From Curtobacterium sp. ISL-83 (lineage in GTDB: Bacteria; Actinomycetota; Actinomycetes; Actinomycetales; Microbacteriaceae), in assembly GCF_018613895.1 (NCBI RefSeq), contig NZ_JAGGPH010000016.1:62001-126000 (forward strand): DNA of 64,000 nt, read 5' to 3'. Shown here piece by piece: positions 14,849-24,230 of this stretch. The position numbers were made by a program, and so were the translations under genes. Under the pieces are notes generated by a model, which was given only the letters and a program-made list of their open reading frames with translations, searched no databases and was not told where the DNA came from. Each line of letters starts with the position of its first letter. Position 1 is the stretch's first letter.

Positions 14849-14875
14849 CCCGGTGACGTCACGGACGTCACCGGG
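14849..14875. promoter_or_regulatory. perfect 12-bp inverted repeat upstream of the hydrolase gene
   Basis: CCCGGTGACGTC (14849-14860), a 3-base spacer and GACGTCACCGGG (14864-14875) form a near-ideal dyad in the 99-base gap between the peroxiredoxin stop and the hydrolase start. It could be a transcription factor operator 28 bases before the hydrolase start, or the peroxiredoxin terminator. Confidence 0.5.
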
Positions 14876-14920
14876 TCGCACCATCGTGGCGCGACCGCGC
14901 TGCAGGAGGGGTTCGGAACG

Positions 14921-15409
14921 CTAGCCGACGGCGACGGGTGCGGCGCAGGCCGCCAGCCGGTCGAGCGCGGCCCGGTACTCCGCGACGTCGCGCTGCAGCC
15001 CCGGCTCGGTGATGATCGACGCCTTGATCCGGCCCTGCACGTCGATCACGAACGTCGCGCGGGTGGCGAAGCCCTTCTTCTCGAGGAACACGCCGTACTC
15101 CTTCGACACCGCCCCGTGCGGCCAGAAGTCCGCCAGCAGGTCGAAGCCGTAGCCGTTCACGTCGGCGAAGGAGCGCAGCGTCGCCTTCGAGTCGACGGAG
15201 ATGCCCAGCAGCTCGACGCGCTGGTCGGCGAACATCGAGATGTTGTCCTGCAGGGCGCAGAGCTCGTTCGTGCAGCCGGACGAGAACGCCAGCGGGAAGA
15301 AGACGAGGGCGACCGGACGGATGCCGCGGAAGTCGCTGAGTCGGACGTGCTCACCGAACTGGTTCGGGAGCTCGAAGTCCGGCGCGAGGGAGCCGATCTC
15401 CAGTGCCAT
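14921..15409 (-). CDS. ahpE: AhpE-type peroxiredoxin
   Basis: The 162-residue thioredoxin-fold protein has the peroxiredoxin motif [10 protein letters not shown], in which Cys46 is the peroxidatic residue (P-x-x-x-S-x-x-C). [14 protein letters not shown] further on closely matches the actinobacterial AhpE subfamily. A second Cys five residues later (NELC, Cys51) is unusual for one-Cys AhpE enzymes and could help resolution. It reduces hydroperoxides in the cytosol. The start is ATG 15409, which places [11 protein letters not shown] at the family's normal position. It is divergent from aceE, an arrangement I recall as common in related genomes. Confidence 0.88.
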   Translation of the reverse strand: MALEIGSLAPDFELPNQFGEHVRLSDFRGIRPVALVFFPLAFSSGCTNELCALQDNISMFADQRVELLGISVDSKATLRSFADVNGYGFDLLADFWPHGAVSKEYGVFLEKKGFATRATFVIDVQGRIKASIITEPGLQRDVAEYRAALDRLAACAAPVAVG

Positions 15410-15648
15410 CGGTGGCTGCTTCTTCCTCGGGCGCGGGTGGGCCCGGATGTCGTCGCGCACGCAGGTCGCGCACGCACGATGGGCAATCGTACGCCGACGC
15501 CCTCCGAATGCAAGCACTGTCCACGCCCGTGTCACCATCAGCGTGCGCGTCGGCCGTGGGGCCTAAGGTGGTGCTGGCCCCGACCGGTCGTGACCCGACC
15601 ACCGGTGGCCCACGATTTCCACCACCACGAGAACGAACGAGGTCAAGG

Positions 15649-18393
15649 GTGACGGTGTACGACCAGGACCCCAGCAGCACCGGGACGAACGACCAGGACC
15701 CGCAGGAGACCGCCGAATGGCGTGAGTCCCTCGACGGCCTGGTCCAGACCCACGGACACCAGCGCGGTCGCGAGATCATGCTGAGCCTGCTGCAGCGGTC
15801 CAACGAACTCCACCTCGGTGTCCCGATGGTCCCGACCACGGACTACGTGAACACCATCGCGCCGGAGAACGAGCCCGAGTTCCCGGGCGACGAAGAGCTC
15901 GAGCGTCGGTACCGCCGGTGGATCCGCTGGAACGCGGCCATCACGGTGCACCGCGCGCAGCGTCCCGGCATCTCGGTGGGCGGCCACATCTCGACGTACG
16001 CGTCGAGTGCCGCCATGTACGAGGTCGGCTACAACCACTTCTTCCGCGCGCAGGACCACCCGTCCGGTGGCGACCAGGTGTTCTTCCAGGGCCACGCCTC
16101 CCCCGGCATGTACGCCCGCGCCTACATGGAAGGCCGCCTGAGCGAGGACCAGCTCGACGGCTTCCGGCAGGAGAAGTCCCACGCCGGTGGCGGCCTGTCG
16201 TCCTACCCGCACCCCCGGCTCATGCCGCACTTCTGGCAGTTCCCGACCGTGTCGATGGGCATCGGCCCGATCAACGCGATCTACCAGGCGCAGCAGGCGA
16301 AGTACCTGACCAACCGCGGCATCAAGGACGCGTCCGAGCAGCAGGTCTGGGCGTTCCTCGGCGACGGCGAGATGGACGAGGTCGAGTCCCGCGGGCAGCT
16401 CCAGGTCGCCGCGAACGACGGCCTCGACAACCTGAACTTCGTGATCAACTGCAACCTGCAGCGTCTCGACGGACCGGTCCGCGGCAACGGCAAGATCATC
16501 CAGGAGCTCGAGGCGTTCTTCCGCGGTGCGGGCTGGAACGTCATCAAGGTCGTGTGGGGCCGCGAGTGGGACGACCTGCTCGCCCGTGACACCGACGGCG
16601 CGCTCCTCAACCTGATGAACCGCACGCCGGACGGCGACTACCAGACGTACAAGGCCGAGAACGGTGCCTACGTCCGCGAGAACTTCTTCGGGCGCGACCC
16701 GAAGGCGCTCGAGCTGGTCAAGGACTACACCGACGACCAGATCTGGAACCTCAAGCGCGGTGGCCACGACTACCGCAAGGTCTACGCGGCGTTCAAGGCC
16801 GCCAGCGAGCACAAGGGCCAGCCGACCGTCATCCTCGCGAAGACGGTCAAGGGCTACGGCCTCGGCCCGAGCTTCGAGGGGCGCAACGCGACGCACCAGA
16901 TGAAGAAGCTCACGCTCGACAACCTCAAGCAGTTCCGCGACGAGATGCGCATCCCGATCTCCGACGCCCAGCTCGAGGAGAACCCCTACACGCCGCCGTA
17001 CTACCACCCCGGTCACGACGACGAGGCGATCCAGTACATGCACGAGCGCCGGCGTGAACTCGGCGGCTACGTGCCGGAGCGTCGGACGAAGTACACCCAG
17101 ATCACCCTGCCGGACGACTCGCGCTACGCGATCGCCAAGAAGGGCTCGGGCAAGCAGGAGGTCGCCACCACCATGGCGTTCGCCCGCCTGCTGAAGGACC
17201 TGCTCCGCTCCCCGGACTTCGGCGACCGCGTGGTCCCGATCATCCCGGACGAAGCGCGCACGTTCGGCATGGACGCCTACTTCCCGACGGCGAAGATCTA
17301 CAACCCGAACGGGCAGCACTACACGTCCGTCGACCGCGAGCTCCTCCTGGCCTACAAGGAGAGCCCGCAGGGCCAGATCATCCACGTCGGCATCAACGAA
17401 GCGGGCGCCGTCGCCGCGTTCACCGCGGTGGGCACGTCGTACTCGACGCAGGGCGAGCCGCTCATCCCGGTCTACGTCTTCTACTCGATGTTCGGCTTCC
17501 AGCGCACCGGTGACGCGATCTGGGCGGCGGGCGACCAGATGGCCCGCGGCTTCATGATCGGCGCGACCGCCGGCCGGACCACCCTCACGGGCGAGGGCCT
17601 GCAGCACGCCGACGGCCACTCGCCGTTGCTCGCCGCGTCGAACCCCGCCGTCGTGTCCTACGACCCGGCCTACGGCTACGAGATCGGACACATCGTCCGC
17701 GCCGGCCTCGACCGCATGTACGGCACGAACGAGGACGGCTCGCCGAAGCACGCCGACCCGAACGTCATGTACTACCTCACGGTCTACAACGAGCCGCTGG
17801 TGCAGCCGGCCGAGCCCGAGGGCCTGGACGTCGACGGCATCCTCAAGGGCCTGTACCTGCTCAAGCCGAGCGAGCACGACGGCCCGAAGGCCCAGCTGCT
17901 CGCGTCCGGTGTGGCCGTGCCGTGGATCCTCGAGGCGCAGCAGCTCCTCGCCGAGGACTGGGGCGTGTCCGCCGACGTGTGGAGCGTCACGAGCTGGGGT
18001 GAGCTCTACCGCGACGGTGTCGCCGCCGAGCAGCACGCGTTCCTCAACCCGAACGAGCCGGCCCGCACGCCGTACGTCGCCGAGCGCCTCGGGTCCACCG
18101 AGGGTCCGGTCATCGCGGTGAGCGACTTCATGCACGCCGTGCAGGAGCAGATCCGTCCGTTCGTCCCGGGTGACTACGCCACCCTCGGCGCCGACGGCTT
18201 CGGCTTCTCGGACACCCGCCCCGCGGCCCGCCGCTTCTTCCACATCGACGGCCCCTCGGTCGTCGTGCGGACGCTGCAGCAACTGGCCCGCCAGGGCAAG
18301 TTGGACGGCTCCCTCGTCCAGCAGGCGATCGACAAGTACCGCCTGCACGACGTGACCGCCGGCACCACGGGCAGCGCGGGCGGCGAGAGCTGA
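15649..18393 (+). CDS. aceE: pyruvate dehydrogenase E1 component (homodimeric AceE type)
   Basis: The 914-residue protein has the length and architecture of AceE. The N-terminal part contains [25 protein letters not shown] split by motifs typical of E1p, the thiamine-diphosphate motif [14 protein letters not shown] with its NCNLQRLDG ending, then pyrimidine and C-terminal transketolase domains ([25 protein letters not shown]). It decarboxylates pyruvate and acetylates lipoyl E2 for acetyl-CoA supply. The start is GTG 15649 behind a weak AGG; GTG 15655 is possible. Its position directly before fasR and the fatty-acid synthase operon links acetyl-CoA production with fatty-acid synthesis. Confidence 0.97.
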   Translation: MTVYDQDPSSTGTNDQDPQETAEWRESLDGLVQTHGHQRGREIMLSLLQRSNELHLGVPMVPTTDYVNTIAPENEPEFPGDEELERRYRRWIRWNAAITVHRAQRPGISVGGHISTYASSAAMYEVGYNHFFRAQDHPSGGDQVFFQGHASPGMYARAYMEGRLSEDQLDGFRQEKSHAGGGLSSYPHPRLMPHFWQFPTVSMGIGPINAIYQAQQAKYLTNRGIKDASEQQVWAFLGDGEMDEVESRGQLQVAANDGLDNLNFVINCNLQRLDGPVRGNGKIIQELEAFFRGAGWNVIKVVWGREWDDLLARDTDGALLNLMNRTPDGDYQTYKAENGAYVRENFFGRDPKALELVKDYTDDQIWNLKRGGHDYRKVYAAFKAASEHKGQPTVILAKTVKGYGLGPSFEGRNATHQMKKLTLDNLKQFRDEMRIPISDAQLEENPYTPPYYHPGHDDEAIQYMHERRRELGGYVPERRTKYTQITLPDDSRYAIAKKGSGKQEVATTMAFARLLKDLLRSPDFGDRVVPIIPDEARTFGMDAYFPTAKIYNPNGQHYTSVDRELLLAYKESPQGQIIHVGINEAGAVAAFTAVGTSYSTQGEPLIPVYVFYSMFGFQRTGDAIWAAGDQMARGFMIGATAGRTTLTGEGLQHADGHSPLLAASNPAVVSYDPAYGYEIGHIVRAGLDRMYGTNEDGSPKHADPNVMYYLTVYNEPLVQPAEPEGLDVDGILKGLYLLKPSEHDGPKAQLLASGVAVPWILEAQQLLAEDWGVSADVWSVTSWGELYRDGVAAEQHAFLNPNEPARTPYVAERLGSTEGPVIAVSDFMHAVQEQIRPFVPGDYATLGADGFGFSDTRPAARRFFHIDGPSVVVRTLQQLARQGKLDGSLVQQAIDKYRLHDVTAGTTGSAGGES

Positions 18394-18400
18394 TCAGCCG

Positions 18401-19639
18401 GTGACGACGGTCCGACCGGGCTCGAAGGACGAGTCGGCACGGAGCCAGGAGAGCGCGCGCGAGCGGGCGCTCTCCTGGCTCCGTCAGGTGTCCGGTGAAC
18501 TCTCCACCGCGACCATCAAGCGACTCGAGGACACCCTCCCCTGGTACAGCGAGATGCCTCCCGGTCGCCGATCGGCCGTCGGGATGGTGGCGCAGGCCGG
18601 GATCACGTCCTTCATCAGCTGGCTCGAGGGGACCGCGTCCACGCCGTGGATCGCCGCGGCCGACGTGTTCGGCTCCGCACCGCGGGAACTCCTGCGCTCG
18701 GTGAGCCTGCAGCAGACGCTGCAGCTCATCCGCGTCGTCGTCACGGTGGTCGAGGAACGCGCCAAGGACGACGAGATGCTCCAGGAGGCGATCCTCAAGT
18801 ACTCGCGCGACATCGCCTTCGCCGCCGCTGACGTCTACGCCCGTGCCGCCGAGGCCCGCGGGCTCTGGGACGCGCGACTCGAGGCGCTCGTGGTCGACTC
18901 GATCCTGTCGGGAGAGTACGACGACGAGCTGCCGTCCCGCATCGCCGCGCTCGGCTGGCACGGGCACGGCGAGGTCGCGGTCCTGGTCGGCACCGCCCCG
19001 AAGCAGCTCGAGGTCGACCAGATCCGCCGCACCGCCCGGCACATGGACGCCGACGTGCTCGTCGGGGTGCAGGGTTCGCGGCTCGTCGTCGTGATCGGTC
19101 GCGCCACGCCCCGCGAGGACGTGCCGGACGGCGAGGAACCGACCTCGTTCATGGCCATCGCGCAGGCCCTGGAACCGCTGTTCGGCGAAGGTCACCTGGT
19201 CCTCGGCAACGAGGTCCCCGGGGTCGTCGACGCCTCGACCAGCGCGAAGGCCGCCCTCGCCGGGTTCGCCGTCGCTCGCGCGTGGCGGGGTGCTCCGCGT
19301 CCGGCGCTCGCCGACGACCTGCTCCCCGAGCGAGCACTCGCCGGGGACCCGCTCGCCCGGTCCGCCCTCGTGCAGCGCATCTACGTGCCGTTGAAGGACC
19401 AGTCCACGGAGCTGCTCCAGACGCTCTGGTGCTACCTCGACACCGGCCGCTCACTCGAGGCGACCGCTCGTGAGCTCTTCGTCCACCCGAACACCGTGCG
19501 CTACCGCCTGCGCCGGGTCGCGGACATCATCGGTTGGGACGCCACCCACGCTCGGGACGCCCTCATCGTGCAGTCCGCGCTGATCCTCGGGGCGATGTCC
19601 GAGTCCGCCGCCAGCCGGCGCCGCGCTCCCCGACGCTGA
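18401..19639 (+). CDS. fasR: FasR-like PucR-family transcriptional regulator of fatty-acid synthesis
   Basis: The 412-residue protein has an N-terminal segment with LRQVSGELSTATIKRLEDTLPWY and GMVAQAGITSFISWLEG, a central GGDEF-like PucR region and a C-terminal PucR helix-turn-helix. The last holds LDTGRSLEATARELFVHPNTVRYRLRRV. This order and its place before fabD match FasR of Streptomyces coelicolor, which activates the fabD-fabH-acpP-fabF operon. The predicted GTG 18401 lies 7 bases after the aceE stop and has no good Shine-Dalgarno. A perfect hairpin covers codons 14-28, so the start may lie downstream (for example GTG near 18488). Confidence 0.88.
   Translation: MTTVRPGSKDESARSQESARERALSWLRQVSGELSTATIKRLEDTLPWYSEMPPGRRSAVGMVAQAGITSFISWLEGTASTPWIAAADVFGSAPRELLRSVSLQQTLQLIRVVVTVVEERAKDDEMLQEAILKYSRDIAFAAADVYARAAEARGLWDARLEALVVDSILSGEYDDELPSRIAALGWHGHGEVAVLVGTAPKQLEVDQIRRTARHMDADVLVGVQGSRLVVVIGRATPREDVPDGEEPTSFMAIAQALEPLFGEGHLVLGNEVPGVVDASTSAKAALAGFAVARAWRGAPRPALADDLLPERALAGDPLARSALVQRIYVPLKDQSTELLQTLWCYLDTGRSLEATARELFVHPNTVRYRLRRVADIIGWDATHARDALIVQSALILGAMSESAASRRRAPRR
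18440..18483. terminator. perfect 17-bp hairpin overlapping the first codons of fasR
   Basis: CGGAGCCAGGAGAGCGC (18440-18456) pairs perfectly with 18467-18483 around a 10-base loop. It begins 47 bases after the aceE stop, where an aceE terminator or an attenuator between aceE and fasR would be expected, yet it lies inside the annotated fasR frame. Confidence 0.55.
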
Positions 19640-19652
19640 CCCGTAGGGGTTC

Positions 19653-19722
19653 GACAATGTCCTGCCCCGTTTCGTGTGGGATGCCCACACGGGGCACGCG
19701 GGACAGTCGGGCAAGGATTGTC
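19653..19722. promoter_or_regulatory. nested dyad in the fasR-fabD gap, candidate FasR operator
   Basis: Within the 85-base gap, GACAAT (19653-19658) and ATTGTC (19717-19722) flank a central perfect 8-bp hairpin CGTGTGGG-ATG-CCCACACG (19673-19691). Partially matching TGTCC/GGACA and TGCCCC/GGGGCA arms lie between. The outer half-site ends two bases before the fabD GTG. Position and symmetry suggest regulatory binding, most simply by FasR. Confidence 0.5.
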
Positions 19723-19724
19723 CG

Positions 19725-20714
19725 GTGATCGTCGTCGTCGCGCCCGGACAGGGCTCCCAGACCCCCGGCTTCCTCGCCCCCTGGCTCGAGGACGCCTCCG
19801 TCCGTGACCGGGTCGGAGCCTGGTCCGACGCGATCGGGGTCGACCTCGCCGAGCACGGGACGAACTCCGACGCGGAGACCATCAAGGACACGGCGCTCGC
19901 ACAGCCGTTGATCGTCGCCGCAGGGCTCGTGACCGCCGACGCGCTGCTCGCCGAGGGCCGCCGTTCGCTGGTCGGTGGCGTCGCCGGACACTCCGTCGGC
20001 GAGTTCACCGCCGCCTCGGTCGCGGGCATCCTCGAGCCCACCGACGCGATCGCCCTCGTCGCCGAGCGGGGCCGTGCCATGGCCGACGCCGCGGCGCTCG
20101 AGTCGACCTCGATGGCCGCTGTCCTCGGCGGGGACCCCGACGAGGTCACGCAGGCCCTCGCCGCCCTCGACCTCGTGCCCGCGAACCACAACGGCGGCGG
20201 TCAGACCGTCGTCGCTGGCGCCTCGGACGCCATCGCGAAGCTCGCCGGGAACCCGCCCGCGAAGGCGCGGGTCATCCCGCTCGCGGTCGCCGGCGCCTTC
20301 CACACCCGGTACATGGCCACCGCGGTCGACCGCGTGGCTCCGGTCGCGGCTGCCGCATCAGTGCACGACCCGACGCTGCCGATCTGGACGAACGCCGACG
20401 GGTCCCGGGTGGACGCCGGTCGCCGGTTCGTCGACCTGATGGTCCAGCAGATCGCGAACCCCGTGCACTGGGACGCCGTGATGGCGTCGTTCGCCGCAGC
20501 GGGGGTGACGGGCATCATCGAGCTCGCGCCCGCCGGTGCCCTCGTCGGGCTCGCCAAGCGGGGCCTCCGCGGGACGCCGACCGTCGCGATCAAGACGCCG
20601 GAGGACCTACCCGCCGCGATCGCCCTGCTCGAGAGCGCAGCCGAGACCGACGCACAGACCGACCAGCAGGCCGACGCGCAGACCAGCCAGCAGCACGGCG
20701 GGGTGACCGCATGA
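19725..20714 (+). CDS. fabD: malonyl-CoA:ACP transacylase
   Basis: The 329-residue protein has the opening VVVAPGQGSQTPGFL and the nucleophile motif GHSVGEF with Ser90. The Arg in LVAERGRAM and the catalytic His in GAFHTRYM follow. It transfers malonyl from CoA to holo-AcpP for chain elongation. The start is GTG 19725; the open frame extends upstream into the regulatory dyad but has no better site. The C-terminus carries an extra Gln/Asp/Ala-rich tail (DQQADAQTSQQ) beyond the catalytic domain. It overlaps fabH by the ATGA at 20711. Confidence 0.95.
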   Translation: MIVVVAPGQGSQTPGFLAPWLEDASVRDRVGAWSDAIGVDLAEHGTNSDAETIKDTALAQPLIVAAGLVTADALLAEGRRSLVGGVAGHSVGEFTAASVAGILEPTDAIALVAERGRAMADAAALESTSMAAVLGGDPDEVTQALAALDLVPANHNGGGQTVVAGASDAIAKLAGNPPAKARVIPLAVAGAFHTRYMATAVDRVAPVAAAASVHDPTLPIWTNADGSRVDAGRRFVDLMVQQIANPVHWDAVMASFAAAGVTGIIELAPAGALVGLAKRGLRGTPTVAIKTPEDLPAAIALLESAAETDAQTDQQADAQTSQQHGGVTA

Positions 20715-21748
20715 CCGACGCGACGCCCACGCCGGACGCGAGCCGCTCCTCCCGTCCGGTGCTCGCGCAGCGCCGCGGCCACGAGTTCACGCGCATCCTG
20801 GCCTTCGGAGCCGCCCGCGGCGAGATCGTCGTGCCGAACGAGGACCTCATCGGCCCGATCGACTCCTCCGACGAGTGGATCCGCCAGCGCACCGGGATCA
20901 TCACCCGGATGCGCGCCGGCGAGGGTGTCGACGCCGTCGACCTCGCCGAGATCGCCGCCCGGGACGCCATCGCGAACGCCGGCCTCGACCCGGCGCAGAT
21001 CGGCGTCGTGCTCGTGAGCACCGTGACGAACACCGTCGCCACGCCGTCGGTCGCCTCCCTCCTGGCGGAGCGGATCGGTGCGACGCCGGCCGCCGCGTAC
21101 GACATCAGCGCCGCGTGCGCCGGGTACGCGTACGGGATCGCGCAGGCCGACTCCTTCGTGAAGTCCGGGGTCGCCGACCACGTGCTCGTGATCGGTGCCG
21201 AGAAGCTCAGCGACCTCGTCGACCCGACCGACCGGTCGATCTCGTTCCTGCTCGGCGACGGCGCCGGCGCCGCGATCGTCGGCCCGAGCGACTTCCCCGG
21301 CATCGGACCGACGATCTGGGGCTCCGACGGCTCGAAGTGGGACGCCATCGGGATGACCGCGACGTACAACGAGTGGGCTGCCGGCGCACCCCGACCGACC
21401 ATGCGACAGGCAGGTCAGACGGTGTTCCGCTGGGCGGTGTGGGAGATGGTCAAGGTCGCCCGCGAAGCGCTGGAGGCCGCCGGGGTCCAGCCCGCCGACC
21501 TCGCCGCGTTCGTGCCGCACCAGGCGAACATCCGCATCATCGACGAGTTCGCGAAGCAGCTCGGCCTGCCCGAGTCCGTGACGATCGCCCGCGACATCAC
21601 GACGATGGGCAACACCTCCGCCGCGAGCATCCCGCTCGCCACCCACCGCCTGCTCGACGAGCACCCCGACCTGTCCGGCGGTCTCGCCCTGCAGATCGGG
21701 TTCGGCGCCGGCCTCGTGTTCGGCGCGCAGGTGGTCGTCCTCCCCTGA
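20711..21748 (+). CDS. fabH: beta-ketoacyl-ACP synthase III
   Basis: The 345-residue thiolase-fold enzyme carries the catalytic triad of KAS III: Cys136 in DISAACAGYAYG, His in FVPHQANIRII and Asn in MGNTSAASIP. The RQRTGIITR segment forms the CoA-binding entrance. It condenses an acyl-CoA primer with malonyl-ACP, and in actinobacteria usually prefers branched primers. The N-terminal 25 residues (rich in Ser, Thr and Arg) extend beyond the usual FabH start; ATG 20711 is supported by the 4-base overlap with fabD. Confidence 0.96.
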   Translation: MTDATPTPDASRSSRPVLAQRRGHEFTRILAFGAARGEIVVPNEDLIGPIDSSDEWIRQRTGIITRMRAGEGVDAVDLAEIAARDAIANAGLDPAQIGVVLVSTVTNTVATPSVASLLAERIGATPAAAYDISAACAGYAYGIAQADSFVKSGVADHVLVIGAEKLSDLVDPTDRSISFLLGDGAGAAIVGPSDFPGIGPTIWGSDGSKWDAIGMTATYNEWAAGAPRPTMRQAGQTVFRWAVWEMVKVAREALEAAGVQPADLAAFVPHQANIRIIDEFAKQLGLPESVTIARDITTMGNTSAASIPLATHRLLDEHPDLSGGLALQIGFGAGLVFGAQVVVLP

Positions 21749-21861
21749 TCCCACCCCGGTCGTGGCGCCGTCACGACCGACCGACGAGCCTCCGGGCGCG
21801 CGCACCACTCGTGCCCTAGGCTGATCTACGGTCAAACGACACCCCCTCAAGGAGAACACTC

Positions 21862-22110
21862 ATGGCCCTGTCCAACGAAGAAGTCCTCGCCGGCCTGGCC
21901 GAGCTGATCAACGACGAGACCGGCATCGCGACCGACACCGTCGCCGCTGACAAGTCGTTCACCGACGACCTCGACATCGACTCCATCTCGATGATGACCA
22001 TCGTCGTGAACGCCGAAGAGAAGTTCGACGTGAAGATCCCCGACGAAGAGGTCAAGAACCTCAAGACCGTCGGCGACGCCGTCGACTTCATCGTCAAGGC
22101 GCAGGCCTGA
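21862..22110 (+). CDS. acpP: acyl carrier protein of fatty-acid synthesis
   Basis: The 82-residue acidic protein has the phosphopantetheine motif DLDIDSISMM with Ser41 and the helix IVVNAEEKFDVKIPDEEV. A strong AAGGAG lies 7 bases before ATG 21862. The 113-base gap after fabH is the largest in the operon and contains TAGGCT (21817-21822). AcpP may thus have an extra promoter, as fits its need for high expression. It carries growing acyl chains between FabD, FabH, FabF and the reductases encoded elsewhere. Confidence 0.96.
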   Translation: MALSNEEVLAGLAELINDETGIATDTVAADKSFTDDLDIDSISMMTIVVNAEEKFDVKIPDEEVKNLKTVGDAVDFIVKAQA

Positions 22111-22196
22111 CGCGAGCTTCCTGAGCGCCGCGGCCCCGGCGAACCGCGGGCCGCGGCGCTCATCTCGTTCCCCCACACGAAAGAGCACGTCGTTCC

Positions 22197-23441
22197 ATGA
22201 CCAACAAGACCGTCGTCGTCACCGGGATCGGTGCGATCTCTCCCCTTGCTGCGACCGCCCCGGAGACGTGGGAAGCGCTGCTCGCCGGCAAGTCCGGCAT
22301 CACCCGCATCGAGGACCCGCGCTACGCCGAGCTGGAGCTCCCCGTGGAGTTCGCCGGCCAGGCGCGCCGGTTCCTCACCGACCAGCTCACCCGCCCCGAG
22401 ACGAAGCGGCTCGATCCGTCGTCGCAGCTGTCGCTCGTCGCCGCGCGTGAAGCCTGGGCGGACGCCGGCATCGACCCGGAGACCGTCGTCCCCGAGCGCT
22501 TGATCGTCGACTGGGCGACCGGCATCGGTGGCGTCAACACCCTGCTCGACGCCTGGGACACCCTGCGCGAGAAGGGTCCGCGTCGCGTCATGCCGATGAC
22601 GGTCCCGATGCTCATGGCGAACGGCCCGGCCGCCGCCATCGAGATGGAGTTCGGTGCCCGCGGTGGCGCGCGCACCTACCTGTCGGCCTGTGCGTCGAGC
22701 ACGGAGTCCCTCGCCGAGGCGTACCGCCACGTCGCGAGCGGCGACGCCGACATCGTCATCACCGGTGGTGCCGAGGCCGCCCTGCACCCGCTGCCCCTGG
22801 CGGCGTTCGCAGCCATGCAGGCGCTGTCCCGGCGGAACGACTCCCCCGAGACGGCCTCGCGTCCGTACGACGTCACCCGCGACGGGTTCGTGCTCGGTGA
22901 CGGCGCCGCGGCGCTGATCCTCGAGACCAAGGAGCACGCCGAGGCCCGTGGCGCCCGGATCTACGCCGAGGTCGCCGGTGCCGGCATCACCTCGGACGCG
23001 TTCCACATCACCGCGCCGGACCCCGAGGGAAGCGCTGCCGCCCGTGCGGTCCTGCAGGCGCTCGAGCACGCCGGTGCCTCGCGCGAGGACGTCGTGCACG
23101 TGAACGCGCACGCCACCTCGACCCCGGTCGGCGACGTCGCCGAGTACCACGCGATGCGTCGGGTGTTCGGTGACCACCTCGACGACGTGGTCGTGTCCGC
23201 CACGAAGGCCTCGACCGGGCACCTGCTCGGCGGCGCTGGCGCGATCGAGGCCGTGTTCACCGCCCTCGCGCTGTACAACCGCGTCGCCCCGCCGACGATC
23301 AACCTCACCGAGCAGGACCCCGAGATCGTCATGGACGTCGCCCGGGAGCCGCGCACGCTGCCGGACGGCGACCTGCTGGCGGTCAGCAACTCGTTCGGGT
23401 TCGGCGGTCACAACGCGGTGGTGGCGTTCCGCAGCGTCTGA
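22197..23441 (+). CDS. fabF: beta-ketoacyl-ACP synthase II
   Basis: The 414-residue KAS II has the Cys-His-His site: Cys165 in YLSACASSTE, His in VNAHATSTPVGD and His in KASTGHLLGGAGA. SNSFGFGGHNA lies near the C-terminus. It elongates acyl-ACP with malonyl-ACP and is the last gene of the operon. A perfect 16-bp hairpin follows the stop codon. The start ATG 22197 lies 86 bases after acpP; the usual VVVTGIGAISPL opening follows it directly. Confidence 0.96.
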   Translation: MTNKTVVVTGIGAISPLAATAPETWEALLAGKSGITRIEDPRYAELELPVEFAGQARRFLTDQLTRPETKRLDPSSQLSLVAAREAWADAGIDPETVVPERLIVDWATGIGGVNTLLDAWDTLREKGPRRVMPMTVPMLMANGPAAAIEMEFGARGGARTYLSACASSTESLAEAYRHVASGDADIVITGGAEAALHPLPLAAFAAMQALSRRNDSPETASRPYDVTRDGFVLGDGAAALILETKEHAEARGARIYAEVAGAGITSDAFHITAPDPEGSAAARAVLQALEHAGASREDVVHVNAHATSTPVGDVAEYHAMRRVFGDHLDDVVVSATKASTGHLLGGAGAIEAVFTALALYNRVAPPTINLTEQDPEIVMDVAREPRTLPDGDLLAVSNSFGFGGHNAVVAFRSV

Positions 23442-23457
23442 TCGCCCCCACCTCGGC

Positions 23458-23495
23458 CAGGAGGCCCGTCTCGCGTCGTCGAGACGGGCCTCCTG
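23458..23495. terminator. rho-independent-like terminator of the fatty-acid synthase operon
   Basis: A perfect 16-bp stem, CAGGAGGCCCGTCTCG with its complement, encloses the loop CGTCGT, starting 17 bases after the fabF stop. It could serve both convergent transcripts. Confidence 0.85.
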
Positions 23496-23530
23496 TCCGT
23501 CCGGGGCCGGCCCGCAACCCGGCCGGGACG

Positions 23531-23562
23531 CACGAACGCCGCCCGGAGGGGCGGCGTTCGTG
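23531..23562. terminator. second hairpin terminator, for the convergent DUF3145 gene
   Basis: CACGAACGCCGCCC (23531-23544) and GGGCGGCGTTCGTG (23549-23562) form a perfect 14-bp stem with a GGAG loop, 21 bases beyond the DUF3145 stop. Confidence 0.8.
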
Positions 23563-23582
23563 GATCGGAGGAGGGGTGTGGG

Positions 23583-24083
23583 TCAGCCGACGCGGTGGAG
23601 CCAGACGACGGGGTTGCCCTCCGCGGCGTGACGGAAGGGCTCGAGTTCGTCGTCCCACGCCTGACCGAGCGCCAGCCGGAGCTCGCGGTGGAGTTCCAGG
23701 GCGTTGCTGCCCGCGACCTCCATCGCGTAGCGGACCCGGTCCTCGGGGATGACCATGTTGCCGGTGACGTCGGTCTGGGCGTAGAAGACACCGAGGTCGG
23801 GCGTGTGCATCCAGCGGCCGCCGTCGGACGACGTCGTCGGTTCCTCGGTGACCTCGTAGCGGAGGTGCTCCCAGCCGCGCAACGCGGACGCGATCGCAGC
23901 ACCGGTCCCGATGGCGCCGGTCCACGTGAACTCGGTGCGCCGGGCGCCGTCCTGCGCCGGCTGGTCGAGCCACGAGAAGTTCACGGCACGGCTCATGGCG
24001 CGTCCGGCCGCCCATTCGACGTGCGGGCAGAGCGCGCGTGGTGAGGAGTGCACGTACAGCACCCCGGTGGTCGGTCCGTTCAC
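23583..24083 (-). CDS. DUF3145 family protein
   Basis: The 166-residue protein begins MNGPTTGVLYVHSSPRALCP and contains CPHVEWAAGRAM, VNFSWLDQPA, LRGWEHLRYEVTEEP, GRWMHTPDLGVFYAQTD and VIPEDRVRY. I recognise this as actinobacterial DUF3145. The family has no known function, but the gene is commonly found beside the fabD-fabF operon, suggesting a link with fatty-acid synthesis. The start is GTG 24083 with GGAGG 6 bases upstream. No membrane segment or catalytic motif is visible. Confidence 0.85.
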   Translation of the reverse strand: MNGPTTGVLYVHSSPRALCPHVEWAAGRAMSRAVNFSWLDQPAQDGARRTEFTWTGAIGTGAAIASALRGWEHLRYEVTEEPTTSSDGGRWMHTPDLGVFYAQTDVTGNMVIPEDRVRYAMEVAGSNALELHRELRLALGQAWDDELEPFRHAAEGNPVVWLHRVG

Positions 24084-24230
24084 GATTCCTCCGATTCGTC
24101 AGGTGCGACTTCCCCATCGACCTGCGGCTTCGGATCCTCGAACGGAACCATCGATATGTGATTGTGATGTCCTGTCGGACAGGCCCATTATGCAGCGTCG
24201 GCCCTGGGAACACCAGCGCGCCGACGAGGA

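Noticed and set aside
15643..18348. Open frame of 901 codons antisense to aceE
   Set aside because: Shadow of the strongly biased codons of aceE; no family resemblance.
24171..24183. CCTGTC-G-GACAGG dyad upstream of the DUF3145 gene
   Set aside because: Short and without supporting promoter elements; could be chance in GC-rich DNA.
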